Below are positions 12,236 to 23,639 of a stretch of 64,000 bases of DNA, one piece after another. The position numbers and the translations under genes are program-made. A model generated the notes under the pieces. It saw only the letters and a program-made list of their open reading frames with translations, was not told the origin of the DNA and ran no database searches. The stretch comes from Chelonoidis abingdonii (Eukaryota; Chordata; Testudines; Testudinidae). Location of the stretch: contig NC_133782.1 in the NCBI RefSeq assembly GCF_003597395.2, positions 10,235,135 to 10,299,134 of the forward strand, in the 5' to 3' direction. The stretch's first letter is position 1. Every line of letters starts with the position of its first letter.

Positions 12236-15171
12236 TTCAGCTGCATTATGCCAGTTTAGACTGCCTGGAAATCTGGCTCAGTTTCTTTTAATTTCAGCCT
12301 TGTGCTTTTCACTCCCAAGACTGCAACAATCATGACAGGGACTGAGCATTATCCGGACCTAGGTTTCTTCATTTTCTTTCCATGGAACTCGTATCAAGTT
12401 AAAGTTTTGTACTTTGGCCTTTCCGTGTCATAAATATTAAATGTCAATATGTAAGCGCCATCTGGAAGACCCTTCGTTCTCAAATTTTCAGCTCTATTCC
12501 CTCAGATAGCAACCAATAAGAGATCATTAAATGTGAGGAATTTTATTTACGCACATTGAGAGTGTGACCTATAGTACAGAACATATGCAAAATATTAAGG
12601 AAGAATACTTTATAGACCAATTTTTCTTTATTGCTGCTTGTCTGTGAAGAAATGAGAAGATAAAATCATTGGAGTAGTAAAGCAACCGCCACACCAAGTT
12701 TACTGCTGCAACTAAATGTACCTTATTCCTCTGTGTGTGCGTGCATGCAGATAAACTACAACAAAGAAAATACTGGTTAACAAAATATTTTCTTTAACTT
12801 TTCCAGTGTTGCTCACTGTGCTGTCTGCCTTTCAGCTTCTTATGGTCCTGTTTGACATGTACCAATTACTCACACTGGCATGCCCCATTGTTCCCTGGTT
12901 TGTGTGTGTGGGAGGGAGAGGAGGATATGGAATTTGCTTTAAACACTGTTCAAACCAAAACAAGGCTAATTTATAACAGCTTACATTTATATATCTCCTT
13001 TCAGCCTGAATTATCGAAAAGCCATTTTCAGATTTATTACATTAGAGATGGGGGAACACTTCATCCATTATTGAAATGCAGCCAACTTTGGTTTGGATTG
13101 CAGTAACTTTAACAGCATCATTATACAAATTGTTTAAAACAGGCAGTGAAGAAGGATAGTGTAGCCAGTTGAAATTTCAGGGGAATTTAGATATGCAGAG
13201 TGCAGTGCATGAAGACATTAAGGCTAACTCTCTGACTATTCAGAACAGTACAAAGAAAAATTTAGTCGCTGAAATGCCAGTATGGGACCTTCAGCAACAC
13301 TTTCTAGAGGCAGCTGAGTGACACTTTGATGCAAAATCACGATCTCTTCTCTATAAAATCTGATGAATTTCTGCCCAGTCACATTTCTGAAAACCCATGA
13401 TTTGCCTATTTATCCAGTGGACAAGTTTTCACACAGAGACAGATTGTGAACCCCAAGCTCACACTGTTGAGAAGTTACTCAAGTGAGCAAGCTGTCTTGT
13501 TGAAATCAATGAGGCTACTCGCGAGTCACTGTTCACCAATTTCACAGGGGCAGAGGAGGAGTTGTCTTCAATCCTGCATTTTCAAAACAGATCCTGAACC
13601 CAAGGTTGGTGCTATAATCTGTACTTTAAGAGGTTGTTTCCTAAGTGAAGCACCATCCTTTTGTGTCCTGCATTCTGCCTTCCTCTAGGTGGTGAATTGT
13701 AAGAAATCCTGAAACAGTGACCTGTTACCTTTGCTGTTTTCAGCACCTCTAAAATAATAATGTGATTTCTTTATGCTTTGCAATAAGCTTAATATAATTT
13801 TATTAGTAATTGATACAGCAAAACACTTAAGCATGTGCATAGCTTTAAGCACGTGAGCAGTACCATTTAAGTCAGCAGGACTACTTGTGAGCTCAAAAGT
13901 AAGCACATGTTCAAGTGTTTTGCTGAATCAGGGACTTATTTCTATGGAACTCTTTTTTTTTTAAAGTCTGTTCTGTTTTCAACCTCTGTGTTGCTCCACT
14001 CTTTATAGGTGCATTAAGAAACAGAATTAATATATATTGTTTTCACTGTTCAAAGTGATGCTTTGCTCTTTCTCAAAAATAAAACCATTATACAAAGTAA
14101 CTGCAGCTAATTTTCCAGTGGGGAGACTACAAGAGGTCCAAAACATTTTCCCAACTATTGCATTTTCTCTAAGTCCCTGGATCATCTGTTAGCTTTAATG
14201 TACATCACAATTCCATTGAATGTGGCATATAACTGTTGCAATTTACACTGTCCCCATCAAAATTGATGTTAATTTGAAGACCTTTAAATAGATTTTGTCA
14301 AGATCAAAAGTAATTACTTTGTAAAGTTCATTTCCCACTCCTCCCGCTCTCTTCTGCTAAATAAATGTTGCATGAGGATGAAATACAGAAGGGTCATATA
14401 CATCCATCACTTTTAAATATTACTGATATCCATATGCAGTTCGTTGTTGTGTAAAATCTCCTGGATGCATTATTCCAACTCACATAACAGGATGTTTCAA
14501 ATAAAGAACTGAACACAAGCTCCTCTTTATGATCATGTATAAAATAAAGCAAGGAGGAAGGGTTTGTCTATTCATTTTATTGCTAATACCTCTTCCATTT
14601 ACAAGGCTTTGCCATTTAAACATTTGTGTTAATCACAGTTATTAAAGTGTATATCTCATTAAGACATCTATTGTAGCTAGGCTTAAAAGGATTAGATTTT
14701 TATTGGTAAATGTTAGTAAACATCCATTTAACCATACACACACAAGCCGTCAGAAATATATTTCCATCAACAATAATTGAAATTTACAGATAGCCAAAGG
14801 AAAATGCTGTTTGAGAACTTCTTAGAGTCACAATCCAGTGATTTAAACTTTTAAATTTGGCTTGTTACAAATAGACTAGTGAAGGAATAGTAAAAACAGG
14901 TATGATTTGTTGATTTCGGGATATTTATTTAGTATATTTTGACATGTGATGCTGATAATTTGTGTTTTAACAGTTTTTAAAACCTAATTTTTTTGAATGT
15001 CTTCATCTACTGTCATTAAATAATTGGCTGGCCCTCATGATTTTCTGCAATTGTAGATATCTGTTGAAATTATAAAAATTTTTAATTTTGCCAAGCCTAA
15101 TTATAGCTTATATATAAATCTACTCAGTTACATACTTGAACATGGATACTCTGAAGTTATATCCACTTTCC
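12236..15171. other. Gene-free AT-rich sequence
   Basis: No exon or full transposon is seen, apart from palindromic repeat family B at 13448-13555 and 13814-13935. Open frames are short and unremarkable. Confidence 0.5.
13814..13935. repeat. Palindromic repeat, family B
   Basis: Left arm AGCAAAACACTTAAGCATG pairs with right arm CATGTTCAAGTGTTTTGCTG around a loosely palindromic centre (GCACGTGAGCAG ... GACTACTTGTGAGC). The same pattern recurs at 30895-30985, 55208-55340 and 57680-57770. Confidence 0.6.
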
Positions 15172-15179
15172 ATTTAAAC

Positions 15180-15302
15180 TAGGGTGACCAGATGTCCCGA
15201 TTTTATAGGGACAGTCCTGATTTTTGGTCTTTTTCTTATGTACGGTCCTATCACACCCCACCTCCTGTCCCGAATTTTCACACTTGCTGTCTGGTCACCC
15301 TA
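15180..15302. mobile_element. hAT MITE with perfect 8-bp duplication
   Basis: The element begins TAGGGTGACCAGATG and ends CTGGTCACCCTA. It is flanked on both sides by ATTTAAAC (15172-15179 and 15303-15310), a perfect 8-bp target-site duplication, diagnostic of hAT transposition. At 123 bp with no coding capacity it is non-autonomous. It is the same family as 42831-43085. Confidence 0.9.
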
Positions 15303-15532
15303 ATTTAAACACTCCTTGGGAAGGTTATTTTCTTTATCCTCATGTAACTCGAATTTCCTTTAGTCACTTTATCTCAGCCACTAGAGGGCACACAAGTGCA
15401 TCAACGAAAAAAGACTCAAATGCAATTTTCTTGCTGAGACCCATCTCCTTGCCAGGGAGTGAGGCCTTTGGGAGAGAGGATAGGGTCAAGGAGAGGGGTG
15501 AGAGAAGAGACCAGTTCTTGACATTCATCTTA

Positions 15533-15814
15533 AGCCTTGGCTACACTGGCGCTTTACAGCGCTGCAACTTTCTCGCTCAGGGGTGTGAAAAAACACCCCC
15601 CTGAGCGCAGCAAGTTACCGCGCTGCAAAGCACCAGTGTAAACGGTGCCCCAGCGCTGGGAGTGCGGCTCCTAGCGCTGCAAGCTAATCCTCACAGGGAG
15701 GTGAAGTACCTGCAGCACTGGGACAGCTCTCTCCCAGCACTGGCACTGCGACCACACTCGAACTTTAAAGTGCTGCCGCGGGAGTGCTTTGGAGTTTTGA
15801 GTGTAGCCAAGCCC
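15533..15814. mobile_element. Harbinger-type MITE with TTA duplication
   Basis: Terminal repeats AGCCTTGGCTACACT and the complement GGGCTTGGCTACACT are flanked by TTA on each side (15530-15532 and 15815-15817). The interior is GC-rich with AGCGCTGCAA foldbacks and paired AGGGGTGTG / CACCCCCCT segments. The 3-bp TTA duplication and termini fit PIF/Harbinger MITEs. No protein is encoded. Confidence 0.8.
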
Positions 15815-16020
15815 TTAGTGAAGATTCAAGACTGGAAGAGGTGGACAGAGGCTGCTGCAGGAGAATCTGTGTAGAGGAGCTGCATGGTACTGACACCTCT
15901 ATGGCTGGGCCTTGCATTGTCGTCACCACCACAGGGCACCATTTCGGGGAGCAGGGCACAAACACACTGCCTGAATGGGAATTATAATTAAATTTTGGGA
16001 TTATTTGTTTCGTTTGTTGG

Positions 16021-16205
16021 ATGTTTAGCGTTTAACTTCATGGGAATGTTTAGCGTTTAACTTTTTGCATCCGACAAAGTGGGTATTCACCCACGAAAGC
16101 TTATGCTCCAAAACGTCTGTTAATCTATAAGATGCCACAGGATTCTTTGCTGTTTTTACAGATCCAGACTAACACAGCTACCTCTCTGATACTTAACTTC
16201 ATGGG
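16021..16205 (+). mobile_element. Penelope-like 3' tail in a duplicated target
   Basis: The core (about 16064-16192) has CCCACGAAAGCTTATGCTCC, a GTTAATCTATAAGATGCCAC segment and CCAGACTAACACAGCTACC, the tail of a repeat very abundant in turtles that resembles the 3' end of the Penelope-like element at 60528-62345. It is bounded by TTAACTT on both sides. Just upstream, an 18-bp segment starting ATGTTTAGCG occurs twice with a 25-bp offset (16021 and 16046), and a 13-bp TTAACTTCATGGG occurs at 16032-16044 and 16193-16205. Confidence 0.65.
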
Positions 16206-18688
16206 CAAATTCCTAATGTTTTATCCTCCACAGCCTTTTCCTAAGGAAAGAGCCACCTTGTTTAACAAACAATCTGACTATGAAGGTGTATCATGGTTCT
16301 GCACCTGCCCCAGATGTATTTTATCTCCTGGAATTTCCAGCTGGACCCACCAGGTGCTTGTTAAATTCCAACCCAGAGACCGACCACAGCTGTAATTCTA
16401 GTCCCTGTAGAATCCTGCCTCAGGTGTAAGAGCCACCATGCATACAGTATAGTATTTTGTTTAGTTTTACAGTCAAGTTATGGGTGAGCTATTCTATGTG
16501 ACAGCACCCTGGCTTTTACAGCACAAGCTTATGCTCTCATACACAGAGGTCACTAGAGGCAGTGGGAGTCGCTCTGGATTTACACCAGTAAAACTCAGGG
16601 CATTGATCCTAATTTTCATATACAGTATGTTTTGTCTCTTACAAAGAGATACACACCCACATTCTTTAAAGAGTAAGGTAAAGAATCCATTGTTGCGATT
16701 TGTAAATTGAGTGTTGGAAATCAGGTCTCTTTAAGGTGTCTCAGATTGAGCACCCAGAAATAGAGGAACCCAAAAGCATTAGCCACTCTTGAAAGGGTAC
16801 ATCTGTATTTCCAATATCAAAATAGCTTTCATGAAATATATTAGAACAATGATCTTATTTATCAAATATTGAATACTGCTTTTGACTTTATTATGGACAT
16901 CATATTATGTCACGCACACCCCTATACCTTTCCTGGCCTGTTATGTCTTGCTTTTAGATTGTAAATTCATTGAGGCAGCAAATTGTCATTTATTCTGTTT
17001 GTATGATGCCTAGCACATTAGCCTCTAGACACTACTGTAATATAAATGTTAATAAAGTTCCATATAAAATGTCTATATAAATATGAATATACACTATGTA
17101 TCTTCAAATGTGCTTATGCTTATTGCATCTATAGATTCTCTGCATAATGTACAAGCCAGGTGGGATTCTTTCTCTCCTATAATTGTTTGGGAAATCATAA
17201 CCTTGATACAAAGAACCAATCTCTCAATGCAAAAGTTAAATTTAGCACATAGGTATAAATTAGGTGAAGGACTTGATGTCTTTTCCAAATATCTAGGGGC
17301 AAATGTTCAAACGAGGAGGCTCAAGGTCTGTACACAAAATTGTGTGCGCAGTTACCATGGCTACATTTGCAAACAGGGTGATTATAAAGGCTAATTGCTA
17401 TTTACACTTTTTAGAAGCCCACCTAGTCATTTGTATTTGCGGTGAATTAATTTGTGAGATCACATACAAATATTCATGCTATTTTATATTCAGAGATCAG
17501 GTATCTGTTTGAAACTTTGCCTTCCAGGTGCTCATGTGGAGATCTAGATAAATGTATGAACCACAACAGAATTGCTCCAGAAAGTCATTATAGAGGGTCC
17601 TCTTTCCCCAGAGTTAGAACTCTTCTAGGCATTGTTCCATTATTCTATTACGCTGGTTGCTGCGCAAAGTAAAGAATAAAAATGCCCCTTCTTGGAGAGT
17701 TGGATAATATATGCATGAACTCATTTCATATACAGTTTCACTGAGGCTTTTAAAACCCCAAGTCATGGAAGATTTCACATAAGCTGTTCTATAACTAGAG
17801 ATTCAACCATAACATTGGTTAATCTAGGTTGGTGTGATAAATTCAAAGTGGTTGGAAGTCTCTCAGGATGGTTCTTTAAAGTGTGTTTTGCTCTCTTTTT
17901 CATAAAAGAAGTAGGACCTTGTTTGAAGACAAATCATCAGCTGGAAAGTTGCTTTTAGTTTTAAATGGAGAACTGACAGATTTTCTTCACTCAGGCTTTG
18001 GCTGCAGTCCATCCTTGTCTATCAACCTTTCCAGAACTCCAGCTTCTTCCTCCTGTTTCCCTTCCTTTTGGAGACAAAGAAATGTTGGTTTTTTTTAAAA
18101 TGCAGCAGTAGTCTCACCTAACTTGTCAAACCAAAGTGGGAGAGTTTTCAGGGGTAAGGAGAAATATCTGACACAGTGGTCAGTGATAACAAATCCCAAC
18201 CATCCTTAGTACAGAAGTATTGCTGGAAGGGGACTGATCTCGTCTCAGATAACCTTGCTTCAGTCATGCAGTCAGTGCGATGACTTAAAGTCTCTGGTCA
18301 ATAGAGGCACAAGACTAGCGGTTTCATCCTATTTCCAGTGAGCAGACAGCCACATCCAGAAACACCACCTCCATCCATATTGGCACTGTGTGGCAACGTT
18401 AGCAACATCTGCTGTAAAGCCAGGGATTGACTGGGCATGAAGATTAAATTACCCTCTCATTCCTAGCACGTGCTCCATGCAGGCCCATTGAGCAAAATTT
18501 GGGGCCCGAGTATATCATTTTCGCTAGGACCCTACCATCCCCCATTTCACTTTATTTACACAAACATTGCAGATGTTTTTGGGGGGCCCTCCTGAGCTTG
18601 GGGCTCTGGTACAATTGTCCCCCCTCCCCCACATCAGCCCAGGTTGCATCCAGGTCAGAGGTCAGGCAGTAGGGATCTCATGGCTATG

Positions 18689-18690
<2 letters not shown>
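16206..18690. other. Gene-free sequence
   Basis: Apart from a fragment of palindromic repeat A near 16560-16615 and an L2-type tail at 16940-17060, nothing is recognised. Confidence 0.5.
16940..17060 (+). repeat. L2-type SINE tail
   Basis: TTTTAGATTGTAAATTCATTG, GAGGCAGCAAATTGTC, GATGCCTAGCACATTAGCC and an AATAAAG end follow the consensus order of the L2/MIR-like tail. Confidence 0.6.

Positions 18691-18693
<3 letters not shown>

Positions 18694-18722
<29 letters not shown>
18694..18722. repeat. (TC)n microsatellite
   Basis: An uninterrupted 29-bp TC dinucleotide run. Confidence 0.95.
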
Positions 18723-18726
<4 letters not shown>

Positions 18727-18956
18727 AATAGAGAGCTGTCCTTATGGTACTTTTGACCAGCACTAAATTCATTGAAAGCTAACAAAGAACATGTCCAGCC
18801 CCCGTCCTCCTGCCTCTTTTGTTAAATAGGGAAAACGGGGAGGAAATAAAGTGCACAAATTGTTCCCTAGTATGGGTAAAGCCATACACTTCATATCGAG
18901 GAGGTCAGGGAAGCTGTTTTAATGCATGCCGGCAATGATACAAGGCAGCTTCGTTG

Positions 18957-20067
18957 GTCTTCACTAAGGAATATGGTGTGTTTTTTACTCATGTTAGCTA
19001 ACATGGAAACCAACACGAGGTAAAATCCTAGTGAAGACCACACTGTGTGTAGCTTTAACATGAGTTGGTAAGGTGAGGTAAAGAGTAAGGGGGAGCCTAG
19101 ATTTACCTGAACCTGCTCACTCACGTTAAAACTACACTGTGGTGGGGTGGCTGTCCCACCCCCATGTGAGAGGGGGCTAGAGTAGGCCAGAGTGGCTGCG
19201 CAGGCTGGCAGCCAATCAGGAAAGGGCTTACTGAGAACCAATGAGGGCTGAGATTGGAGACAGACAATCAGGGCTCAGCTTGGCCCAATATAAAAGGTGC
19301 CCAAAAGAGTAGCGGGCTGTCTCTCCTAGACCTTCATAGGGGAAGGTCTGTCTCCTGAGTGAGGACACTAGCACCTGGGACAGTGCAGTGCTGGGCAGGC
19401 TCAGGGGAGCAGAAGGGAACTCCAGCCCGCTACCTGCCAGGCTGCAGGCCCTGAGGGAAGGGCCTAACCTGTGCAAAGGGGCTGAAGGGGAAGCAGTCCA
19501 GAGAGAGTGGCGCACAAGGGGAGAGAAGGAGGGCAGGGAGGCTGCCACTAAAGGGTCCCTGGGTTGGGAACCAGAGTAGTGGGCAGGCCTGGGTCCCCCC
19601 TCTTCCCCTTTGTATTGCACCTGGCCATGCAGTAGGGTGGCTGAAACAAACTGAAACCGGCCCTTGAGACAAGGGACTAGACTTTGGAGGTTGTGGTTGG
19701 CCACTGAGGCCAGTGCAAGGACTGTTGCTAACCCCCCCTCCTCCCCGGAAGGGGGCAAGGATGGACTAAGGGGCACTGCTGGAGGGCCATGGCCTGAAGA
19801 GGATGCCGACGAGTGGGGAGCAACACGAGTCCAGACACCAGGAAGGAACAGACAACGGACAGGACATCACTGGCAGAGTGTGCTCCCCATGAACTGAGCT
19901 AATTCCTAGAGGTAACCAGCGGGAGGTGCTGTAGTGGCAAGTCCCAACCCTGTCACATACACACTCCGTGGTCTTCACTAGGATTTTACCTCATGTTTAC
20001 TTCATGTTTGATTTCCATGTTAGCTAACATGAGTAAAGAACACACCATATTTCCTAGTGAAGATGCA
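18957..20067. mobile_element. Foldback DNA element split by a solo LTR
   Basis: A left arm (18957-19041, GGTCTTCACTAAGG ... TCCTAGTGAAGACCAC) is repeated in inverted orientation at 19969-20067. Both share ATATGGTGTGTT and ACTCATGTTAGCTAACATGG. Each arm on its own also has inverted ends (CTTCACTAGGA). Without the 820-bp LTR inside, the element would be about 290 bp. The superfamily is not clear. Confidence 0.65.
19138..19957 (+). mobile_element. Solo LTR, 820 bp, 5-bp duplication TACAC
   Basis: The block starts TGTGGTGGGG and ends CCCTGTCACA, so TG...CA termini are present with partial inversion. It is flanked by TACAC at 19133-19137 and 19958-19962. A TATAAAAGG box lies at 19289-19297, preceded by CCAATCAGG and CCAATGAGG elements, as in LTR promoters. 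It is far more GC-rich than its surroundings. It has no gag, pol or env and no partner LTR here, so it is the recombination remnant of an LTR retroelement (endogenous retrovirus or Gypsy; class not decided). Open frames of up to 182 codons on both strands are by-products of GC-rich DNA. Confidence 0.75.
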
Positions 20068-20327
20068 CCTGTGGTCTTACTTTAGCATAAAGAGGGGAAG
20101 GCAGTTACTAAATTAAAGGAAATTGCATGCAAAAGCATTGCAAACTCTGCAGTTTTGGTTCATGAAGGTTTGACAAAATGTTTAGGATTTTTTTTTTAAT
20201 ATCTCGACCCTGAATTTCCCTTTGAGTGTCAGGTTTAAAATCCCCAAAGCCACACACAAACAAAAACAGTTTGGCTTTTTCCGGTTTGCAGAGCCCACGC
20301 AAAACTGCCAAGATTTCACATGGTCAT

Positions 20328-20430
20328 TATGGTTGCCAACTTTGGTTGAACAAATCCCTGGAGGCTTCCTCATACGGCATAATCTTTAATTAAAGATTCG
20401 TCTTTAATTCCTGGAGACTTGGCAACTCTA
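20328..20430. mobile_element. hAT MITE, GGTTGCCAAC ends
   Basis: Left end TATGGTTGCCAACTTTGG and right end GGAGACTTGGCAACTCTA are complementary at the termini. The flanks ATGGTCAT and AGGGTCAC match at 6 of 8 positions, as an old 8-bp duplication. Confidence 0.65.
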
Positions 20431-22690
20431 AGGGTCACAAATGAAACCACAAGTCTTTCCCCACAGTCCATATATGGGAAATGAAGAAGTGCCTGGGTTC
20501 ATTTCAAAGGTCTGTATTCTTCAGCAGCCCTTTCCAGTAAACACGGGACAAGTCTGGGGACTGTTATAGAGCTTCCAGTGCACCTGGGTCCAAGCAGCTT
20601 CAGGGTTTGTAACTAGAGATGAGCCTGAACCAAAACACTAAACTCTGGGAATTTATGGTTCAGTCCATCGTTTCTTGCCAGCTCCAGTCCATAAATTGTG
20701 CTCATAGGGAAGGCAGTTTAGACAATCTCCTTTCTCTTTCCCAGGTCTCTCATGTATTCAGCAAGCACATGTATATTCTTCGTTGGGACAACACAAATCA
20801 GGACCATTAACTCCATGTATTTCTGCTCTTGATTGCCAGAACATGCTGAAGTTCTCTCTGTTTGTGATATTAAAGCTGAGTGAGAACAGAAGAATCCTCT
20901 CTCTGACAAATACCTTACCTCACCTTGAATTTATCTCATCCCTTACCTGTGTTTTCTAATGATGTGTTCAGCTGTCCAGCCTGAAGTCAAAAGGATTATC
21001 TTTAGTTGTCACATGAATTCTTATAGCAAAACATTCAAAGCCTTTTCCTGGGATATAAACTGTTGGCTAAATGTCACAGGATTTTATTAGACAATCTAAA
21101 GTTATTTGCAAATAAGTTGATGTACTCATAAAAAATGATGTTATGCATCTATTAAATCCACCATATGGTAACTATTTACAGAGAGGCGGCAAGTGGAGAT
21201 ATTACTAAGTGTTCATTTAAAACAAACAGATGAAAAAGGGTAGTTTAGAAAAGTAATATTAATTACTAATAAGAATTTGTACCTCATCAAAGGCTTTCAA
21301 AGAGCTTGACAGACATTAATGAATTTGCATCCATATGCCATAGAGAAGTATTGGTCATTCCCACTTTACAGATGATCCCAATGGTCCAGGTATGTACAGC
21401 AGTACAGTCAGCTGGGAATTTTTTGGTGTGTTTTTTTTTTAACCAAAAAATGGCTATTCATTGAAACTGGATTGGTTTTGATGAATCTTTCAACTCAAAT
21501 GCTGAAGAAAAGTTTCAAAATTGTCAATGTTTTATTTTCACATTTTTTTAATGTAGGTTTCCATATTTCTGGTTTTAAATGACTTTTCATTTCAAAATTT
21601 AAGCTAATTGGACTGTAAAAGGTCAAAGAAAATGGGTCAAAATTGAAACTAACTGTTTTGATTGATCCAAACAGGAAAAAAATAGTTTTTGATTTGCAAA
21701 CATTTGAGATTTCGACTTTTTGTCCTGATTCAGGATGGTAAACAAATTTTAACTCTTGAAGATATTTGAGAGACAGGAAAACCATTTCCTGAACAGGTCT
21801 GTTAAGAAACACTGGAAGTGTTTAAAAGTCAAATAAAAAGAATTTGCTCTTCCTTTTTATGCGTTCTGGGGCGAATTTGCCACCCCAGCATCCATGGGCC
21901 TGGAGGGCTCCAAATCTAGTGGGACTGGTGTGGATCTGCTGCAATGGGAGCAGGGAGCATGTGGAATTTGCTGTATGGTCTGTGAGTGAGCTCAACCAAA
22001 GAATGGTAGGATTGGTGGATCCATAACTATGCAGATTCTCCAGCCAAAAGAAGTAGCCAGTCTCCCCAGCTTCTATGGTTCAACAGCCTGGGAGGTGGAA
22101 GATTTCGTGCCCTAGCCCCATTTTATTTGCAGTGAGAGCATGGTCCTGTCCCATATGCTGTATGGGATAGTTAATGTACTGCTTCTTTACTATCAAGTGT
22201 GCTACTGATTCTAATACATTTGGGCTACTCTATGCACTGGCATGTACTCTGGGTAAGCAACAGATGAGTTGTGTTATATTATAGGAGAAGTAGCTTCTAG
22301 CTATAGAAAGGAGATCCAGTCAACAAGATTCCTGTTTATTTTTAGTGTCCTGGAAAAATGATCTAGGAGACGGATCTATCTGCAAATGGTTTTCAGAAGA
22401 ACCCCAAGGTTTACTTAATAAAAGGATCCTTCAACTGCTGAAATAAATTACAGTTCAAACAAAGAGAAATCTCAGCTCTTGCAATGCAAGTCAAATACAT
22501 CTCATTATTGTTGATGCACAGCTTTGTTACATTCACAGAAGCTGGAAATCCCTTGTGCCATTCAGCTTGACACAAACCAAATATAGAAAGCCTCGGCTGG
22601 ATAATAAAGTCCCTTATTAAAGTGAAGATCATTTTGTTACTGTGCAAAACAAATATTTGTGCCCCTTGCTCATCTGGTCAAGTTTAAATG
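20431..22690. other. Gene-free sequence with repeat fragments
   Basis: A MIR-like fragment in antisense (21270-21375) is visible. A T-rich and A-rich region (21410-21830), with repeated TTTCAAAATT-type words, looks like an old repeat of unknown family. No exon is seen. Confidence 0.45.
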
Positions 22691-22699
22691 AGATCAGTT

Positions 22700-22895
22700 G
22701 GTTAGAGAAGGGCATTGGTAGCCATCACTCCTGGCTTCTATTTCTATCTTTGCCACTGAGTTGTATGTAACCTTGGCCAACCCGCTTAGCCTCTGTAAGC
22801 TTCATTTTAACTTCTCTGTAAAACAGGCATAACAATATTTATCCTTAATCTCTGAACAGTGCTTTGAGACCTGCAGATTAGAGGTGTTCTTTAAT
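22700..22895 (+). repeat. MIR-like SINE
   Basis: ACTCCTGGCTTCTATTTC, TTGCCACTGAGTTG, ACCTTGGCCAACCCGCTTAG and CTGTAAAACAGGC, then GTGCTTTGAGACC, follow the family order. Confidence 0.7.
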
Positions 22896-23494
22896 GGGCA
22901 ACATAATTACTTGTGGTGTTGTCTCTGGTTTAAGATATTGCAGAAATAGGTTTGTTTGTTTTTCAGTTAAATGACCTGTATTAACTGCAGTGGAAACTTT
23001 CTTCCAGCAAGTCTTCATTTTGAAGGATGACTGAAACTTCAGCAGTATCCCACTTTGCCTTGACAAACAGTTTAAATGTACTATGGTGACAGGTTAACTT
23101 TAAATCTATTTCAAGTTAATCACATGCTGCTAGAGACCATTGCGCACAGACAAGTCCTATGCTGGCAATTCTAACAAAGTATAGATGATTCTATTTTGTG
23201 TTCGCTTTGGCTAAGGTATCGATTAAATAAAGAGGTAGAACTAAAACCAACTCCAAGTGCTACAGTAGATGGTTAAGTGGGTTCAGCTTTCTCACTCATC
23301 TCTGAAAATCTAGACTGTCTATAAAAAAATTGAAAATCTATGAAGACATGACCAAATTATGGCTGCTCCACAACAGGTGATGTTTAGGAGTGGGTGCAGG
23401 GAACTCATTTTTCCACCAGAGTAATGTGCACAATTTAAAAGAAGCACGCCCTAATCATGTGAAGAAGGCACTGTAGCCTGTAGCAGCAGGTTAT

Positions 23495-23635
23495 GAGTAG
23501 GAAAGTTACGCGTTCTAATCCTGGTTCTACCACGGGCTTGACTGAAGCAACAGTGCTCTTGTCTCTGAGGCTCACTATGTGAGGATAATATTTACACATC
23601 CACCTCACAGGGGTTTTGGGGCTTGTGTATTACAT
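23495..23635 (+). repeat. MIR-like SINE
   Basis: CGTTCTAATCCTGGTTCTACCA, then a degenerate core and CACCTCACAGGGGTTTTG. It is more diverged than the 22700 copy. Confidence 0.55.
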
Positions 23636-23639
23636 ACAC

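Noticed and set aside
19228..19776. 182-codon open frame on the minus strand
   Set aside because: It lies inside a GC-rich solo LTR, has no start context or domain, and other frames there are equally open.
21410..21830. A/T-rich area as a matrix-attachment or origin site
   Set aside because: Composition alone is not evidence; the repeated words suggest a decayed repeat.
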